The translations under genes were made by a program, and so were the position numbers. The notes below the pieces were generated by a model, which was not told the DNA's origin, searched no databases, and saw nothing but the letters and a program-made list of their open reading frames with translations. From Acidimicrobiia bacterium (GTDB taxonomy: Bacteria > Actinomycetota > Acidimicrobiia > Acidimicrobiales > Bin134), in contig VYDF01000286.1 of the NCBI GenBank assembly GCA_009843565.1, positions 1 through 8,168 of the forward strand: DNA of 8,168 bases. Direction: 5' to 3'. This document shows positions 6,584 to 8,168 of the stretch, piece after piece (positions within the stretch are counted from its first letter, which is position 1; every line of letters begins with the position of its first letter).

Positions 6584-7368
6584 GCCGCCACCACCTTCAT
6601 GGCGTCGACGGTGGCGGCCACATCGTGCACTCTGACCACCGAAGCTCCCTGGGCGAACGCCCAGGATGCGGCAGCCAGCGACCCCTCGAGCCGGTCGTCG
6701 GTCGGCACCTCGCCCCCATCACTGCCATCGCTCAGGGCGTGCAGCTCCCCGATGAAGCGCTTGCGGCTGGCGCCAAGCACCACCGGTGCTCCCAACGCTG
6801 TGAACTGCCGCAAGTTGGCCAGCAGTGACAGATTGTGGTCGGTGGTCTTGCCGAAGCCGATTCCCGGGTCCACCCATACCTCGGGAACTCCGGCGGCTCG
6901 TCCCCGCTCAACGGCCTCGGCCAAGAAGTCGTGTACTTCGGCAACCACGTCTGCGTAGTGAGGGGCGATCTGCATGGTGGCCGGGGTGCCCTGGCGATGG
7001 ACGGCTATCCAGCTCACATTCAGCTCAGCGGCAACCTCGTGCAGTGAGGCAGAGACGTCGTTGAGGATTTCGGCTCCTGCCGCCACCGCGGCCTGGGCCA
7101 CCTCGGGTTTGGTGGTGTCGATGGAGACCCGGCCGTGAGGGGCCAAACCGGCCACCACATCCACTACTCGATCCAGCTCTTGGCGAACGGGCACGGGCTC
7201 GGCACCGGGACGAGTGGACTCACCGCCCACGTCGACAATCGCAGCGCCCTCATCGAACAACTGGCGGCCGCGGGCCACCGCCTCCTCAGGGTCCAGGAAC
7301 CGTGCGCAGTCGGAAAAAGAGTCGGGAGTCACATTCAGGATGCCCATAACCATTGCCTGTGACTCCAC
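6580..7368 (-). CDS. folP: Dihydropteroate synthase
   Basis: Joins 6-hydroxymethyl-dihydropterin diphosphate and p-aminobenzoate to form dihydropteroate, the step blocked by sulfonamides. The 262-residue TIM barrel shows MGILNVTPDSFSD at 8-20, VDVGGESTRPGA at 45-56, SIDTTKPEVAQAA at 82-94, LNDVSA at 102-107, QGTPATMQ at 126-133, DPGIGFGKTTDHN at 167-179, LGASRKRFIG at 198-207 with K203, and VRVHDV at 245-250. Two changes stand out. Loop 1 reads SFSDCARF, where SFSDGG is usual. The strand before QGTP reads VHR, where MHM is common. GTG at 7368 is the longest start. ATG at codon 6 (7353), with GGTGGAG 9 bases upstream, is equally plausible and gives 257 aa. Its stop overlaps the next gene as GTGA. 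Confidence 0.95.
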   Translation of the reverse strand: MESQAMVMGILNVTPDSFSDCARFLDPEEAVARGRQLFDEGAAIVDVGGESTRPGAEPVPVRQELDRVVDVVAGLAPHGRVSIDTTKPEVAQAAVAAGAEILNDVSASLHEVAAELNVSWIAVHRQGTPATMQIAPHYADVVAEVHDFLAEAVERGRAAGVPEVWVDPGIGFGKTTDHNLSLLANLRQFTALGAPVVLGASRKRFIGELHALSDGSDGGEVPTDDRLEGSLAAASWAFAQGASVVRVHDVAATVDAMKVVAA

Positions 7369-7417
7369 CGCCTCAGAGTACCCCTGCGTTTTGGGGCTGC
7401 CCTATGCGAATAGCGTT

Positions 7418-7500
7418 TCTAACGGTCGATGAACTCTTCCGCGGCCATCCCCACTGAAGGGCAAGGGGGATTTCCGAGCGGTCTCTAACGGTCGATGAAC
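7418..7500 (-). repeat. Direct repeat: copy of the folE 3' end in the folE-folP gap
   Basis: The 17 bases TCTAACGGTCGATGAAC occur at 7484-7500, over the folE stop, and again at 7418-7434. The spacing is 66 bases, so both copies are in the same reading frame. Past the folE TAG the frame stays open for 21 more codons and ends again in FIDR-stop. The second copy reads MAAEEFIDR, against RAEAMRFIDR at the end of FolE. The sequence between the copies is otherwise poorly alike. This could be an old duplication of the gene's tail or a recombination scar. I saw no convincing promoter or terminator in the 116-base gap (7369-7484). CCCC and GGGG near 7384-7399 could form only a weak stem with a loop of about 8 bases. 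Confidence 0.75.
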
Positions 7501-8069
7501 CTCATCGCTTCGGCTCGGGTGGCGATGTCGGTCCGGAAGAGGCCTCGCACTGCGGAGGTGACCGTGTTGGCCCCCGGTTTGCGGATGCCCCGCATCGACA
7601 TGCACAGGTGCTCTGCTTCCACCACCACCAACACGCCCCGGGGGTTGAGGGCATTCTCGATGGCGTCGGCGATCTGGGTGGTGAGCCGTTCTTGCACCTG
7701 GGGCATCCGGGCATACCCCTCCACCACCCGGGCCAGCTTTGACAGCCCAGTGATGCAGCCGTCCTTGTTGGGGATGTAGCCCACATGGGCTTTGCCCAAG
7801 AACGGAATCAGATGGTGTTCGCACAGCGAGTAAAGGGGGATGTCCCGCACCAAGATCATCTCGTCGTGATCGGCCTCGAATTGGCGGGTGAGGTGGGATG
7901 CCGGATCTTCGTGCAGCCCTTCGCAGATCTCGGCGTACATGCGGGCTACCCGCCCCGGCGTGTCCAATAGACCGTCTCGACTCGGGTCCTCGCCAATGGC
8001 AACCAGGATTTCCCTTACCGCGGCCTCTATTCGAGGTTGGTCCACCCAGCCTGTTTTTTTGTCGCCCAT
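7485..8069 (-). CDS. folE: GTP cyclohydrolase I (type IA)
   Basis: Converts GTP to 7,8-dihydroneopterin triphosphate and formate, the first step of folate synthesis. The 194-residue protein has GLLDTPGRVARMY at 33-45, then SLCEHHLIPF at 81-90 with zinc ligands C83 and H86. It continues with HVGYIPNKDGCITGLSKLARVVEGYARMPQVQERLT at about 95-130, EAEHLCMSMRG at 151-161 with the third zinc ligand C156, and RKPGANTVTSAVRG at 163-176. All zinc ligands are present, so a metal-dependent, active enzyme is expected. ATG at 8069 has AGGG about 4 bases upstream and an in-frame stop 12 codons upstream of it. Codons 4-6 contain a run of seven A on the coding strand, unusual in this high-GC DNA. It is the first complete gene of the minus-strand set. 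Confidence 0.97.
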   Translation of the reverse strand: MGDKKTGWVDQPRIEAAVREILVAIGEDPSRDGLLDTPGRVARMYAEICEGLHEDPASHLTRQFEADHDEMILVRDIPLYSLCEHHLIPFLGKAHVGYIPNKDGCITGLSKLARVVEGYARMPQVQERLTTQIADAIENALNPRGVLVVVEAEHLCMSMRGIRKPGANTVTSAVRGLFRTDIATRAEAMRFIDR

Positions 8070-8102
8070 CGGCCCTGACGGTAGTCCGGCAATGTCTCAG
8101 TC

Positions 8103-8168
8103 TCATGGTTGGGCGGCTCTGCCCTGGGGCCCGGCACCGTGCCGCACCAAAGGGGTAGTGTTCGAAAC
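8103..8168 (-). other. Possible 3' end of an upstream gene, partial
   Basis: From the window edge a minus-strand frame reads 21 codons, starting VSNTTPLVRHG, and ends in TGA at 8105-8103, 33 bases before the folE ATG. In many Actinomycetota ftsH precedes folE and its C-terminus is poorly conserved, so this could be the tail of ftsH. Nothing in 21 residues proves it, and the stretch could equally be a non-coding leader. It contains an inverted repeat at 8132-8144. Confidence 0.25.
8132..8144. promoter_or_regulatory. Perfect short inverted repeat upstream of folE
   Basis: CGGCAC and GTGCCG flank a single C, a perfect 6+1+6 palindrome centred about 69 bases before the folE ATG. A nearby GGGC/GCCC pair could form a weak stem. 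It could be an operator half-site pair, or a chance palindrome in GC-rich DNA. No clear -35/-10 pair was found next to it. Confidence 0.25.

Noticed and set aside
8054..8060. Programmed ribosomal frameshift at the A-run in folE
   Set aside because: The run is phased AAA AAA A, not A AAA AAA. The alternative frame leads to no known product, and no stimulating structure is visible.
7402..8106. A 234-codon minus-strand ORF over folE in another frame
   Set aside because: It overlaps the whole of folE, whose motifs and zinc ligands are clear. Its product is Arg/Gly/Pro-rich with no recognisable motif, as expected for a shadow in GC-rich DNA.

Overview
The window is high-GC bacterial DNA packed with genes for cofactor synthesis. 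The order folE, folP, folB, folK, panC, nadC, coaX, lysS on one strand is typical of Actinomycetota. The FolB, CoaX and LysRS sequences and the phosphatase-like protein inside the folate genes look most like Acidimicrobiia. That taxonomic guess rests on recalled family features, not on a search.

Layout on the + strand: one gene (61-1077) encodes a long-chain trans-polyprenyl diphosphate synthase. It converges on lysS. The 99 bases between the two stop codons are almost entirely a tandem array of eight 14-base units (1077-1188).

Layout on the - strand, in transcription order: folE (8069-7485), a 116-base gap holding a copy of the folE tail, folP (7368-6580), a phosphatase-like gene (6583-6026), folB (6033-5665), a 20-codon mini-ORF (5668-5606), folK (5609-5127), panC (5130-4267), nadC (4280-3411), coaX (3398-2604) and lysS (2631 or 2595 to 1177). 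Most junctions overlap by 4 to 14 bases (GTGA, ATGACTGA, ATGA, ATGA, GTGA, then 14 bases). The gap between nadC and coaX is 12 bases. This points to one translationally coupled operon.

The set covers GTP to dihydropteroate (FolE, FolB, FolK, FolP), pantothenate (PanC) and its phosphorylation (CoaX), nicotinate mononucleotide (NadC) and lysyl-tRNA (LysS). Not encoded here are removal of phosphates from dihydroneopterin triphosphate, PanD, NadA/NadB, FolC and DHFR. The phosphatase-like protein sits where a dihydroneopterin triphosphate phosphatase would be expected, but its Cys-X5-Arg loop lacks both the cysteine and the arginine.

The least ordinary features are this inactive-looking phosphatase and three short duplications at gene junctions: the 14-base array, a copy of the folK start that forms a coupled mini-ORF, and an in-frame copy of the folE tail after its stop. 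No tRNA, rRNA, CRISPR array, insertion sequence or clear intrinsic terminator was seen. No stretch over 300 bases lacks a gene.
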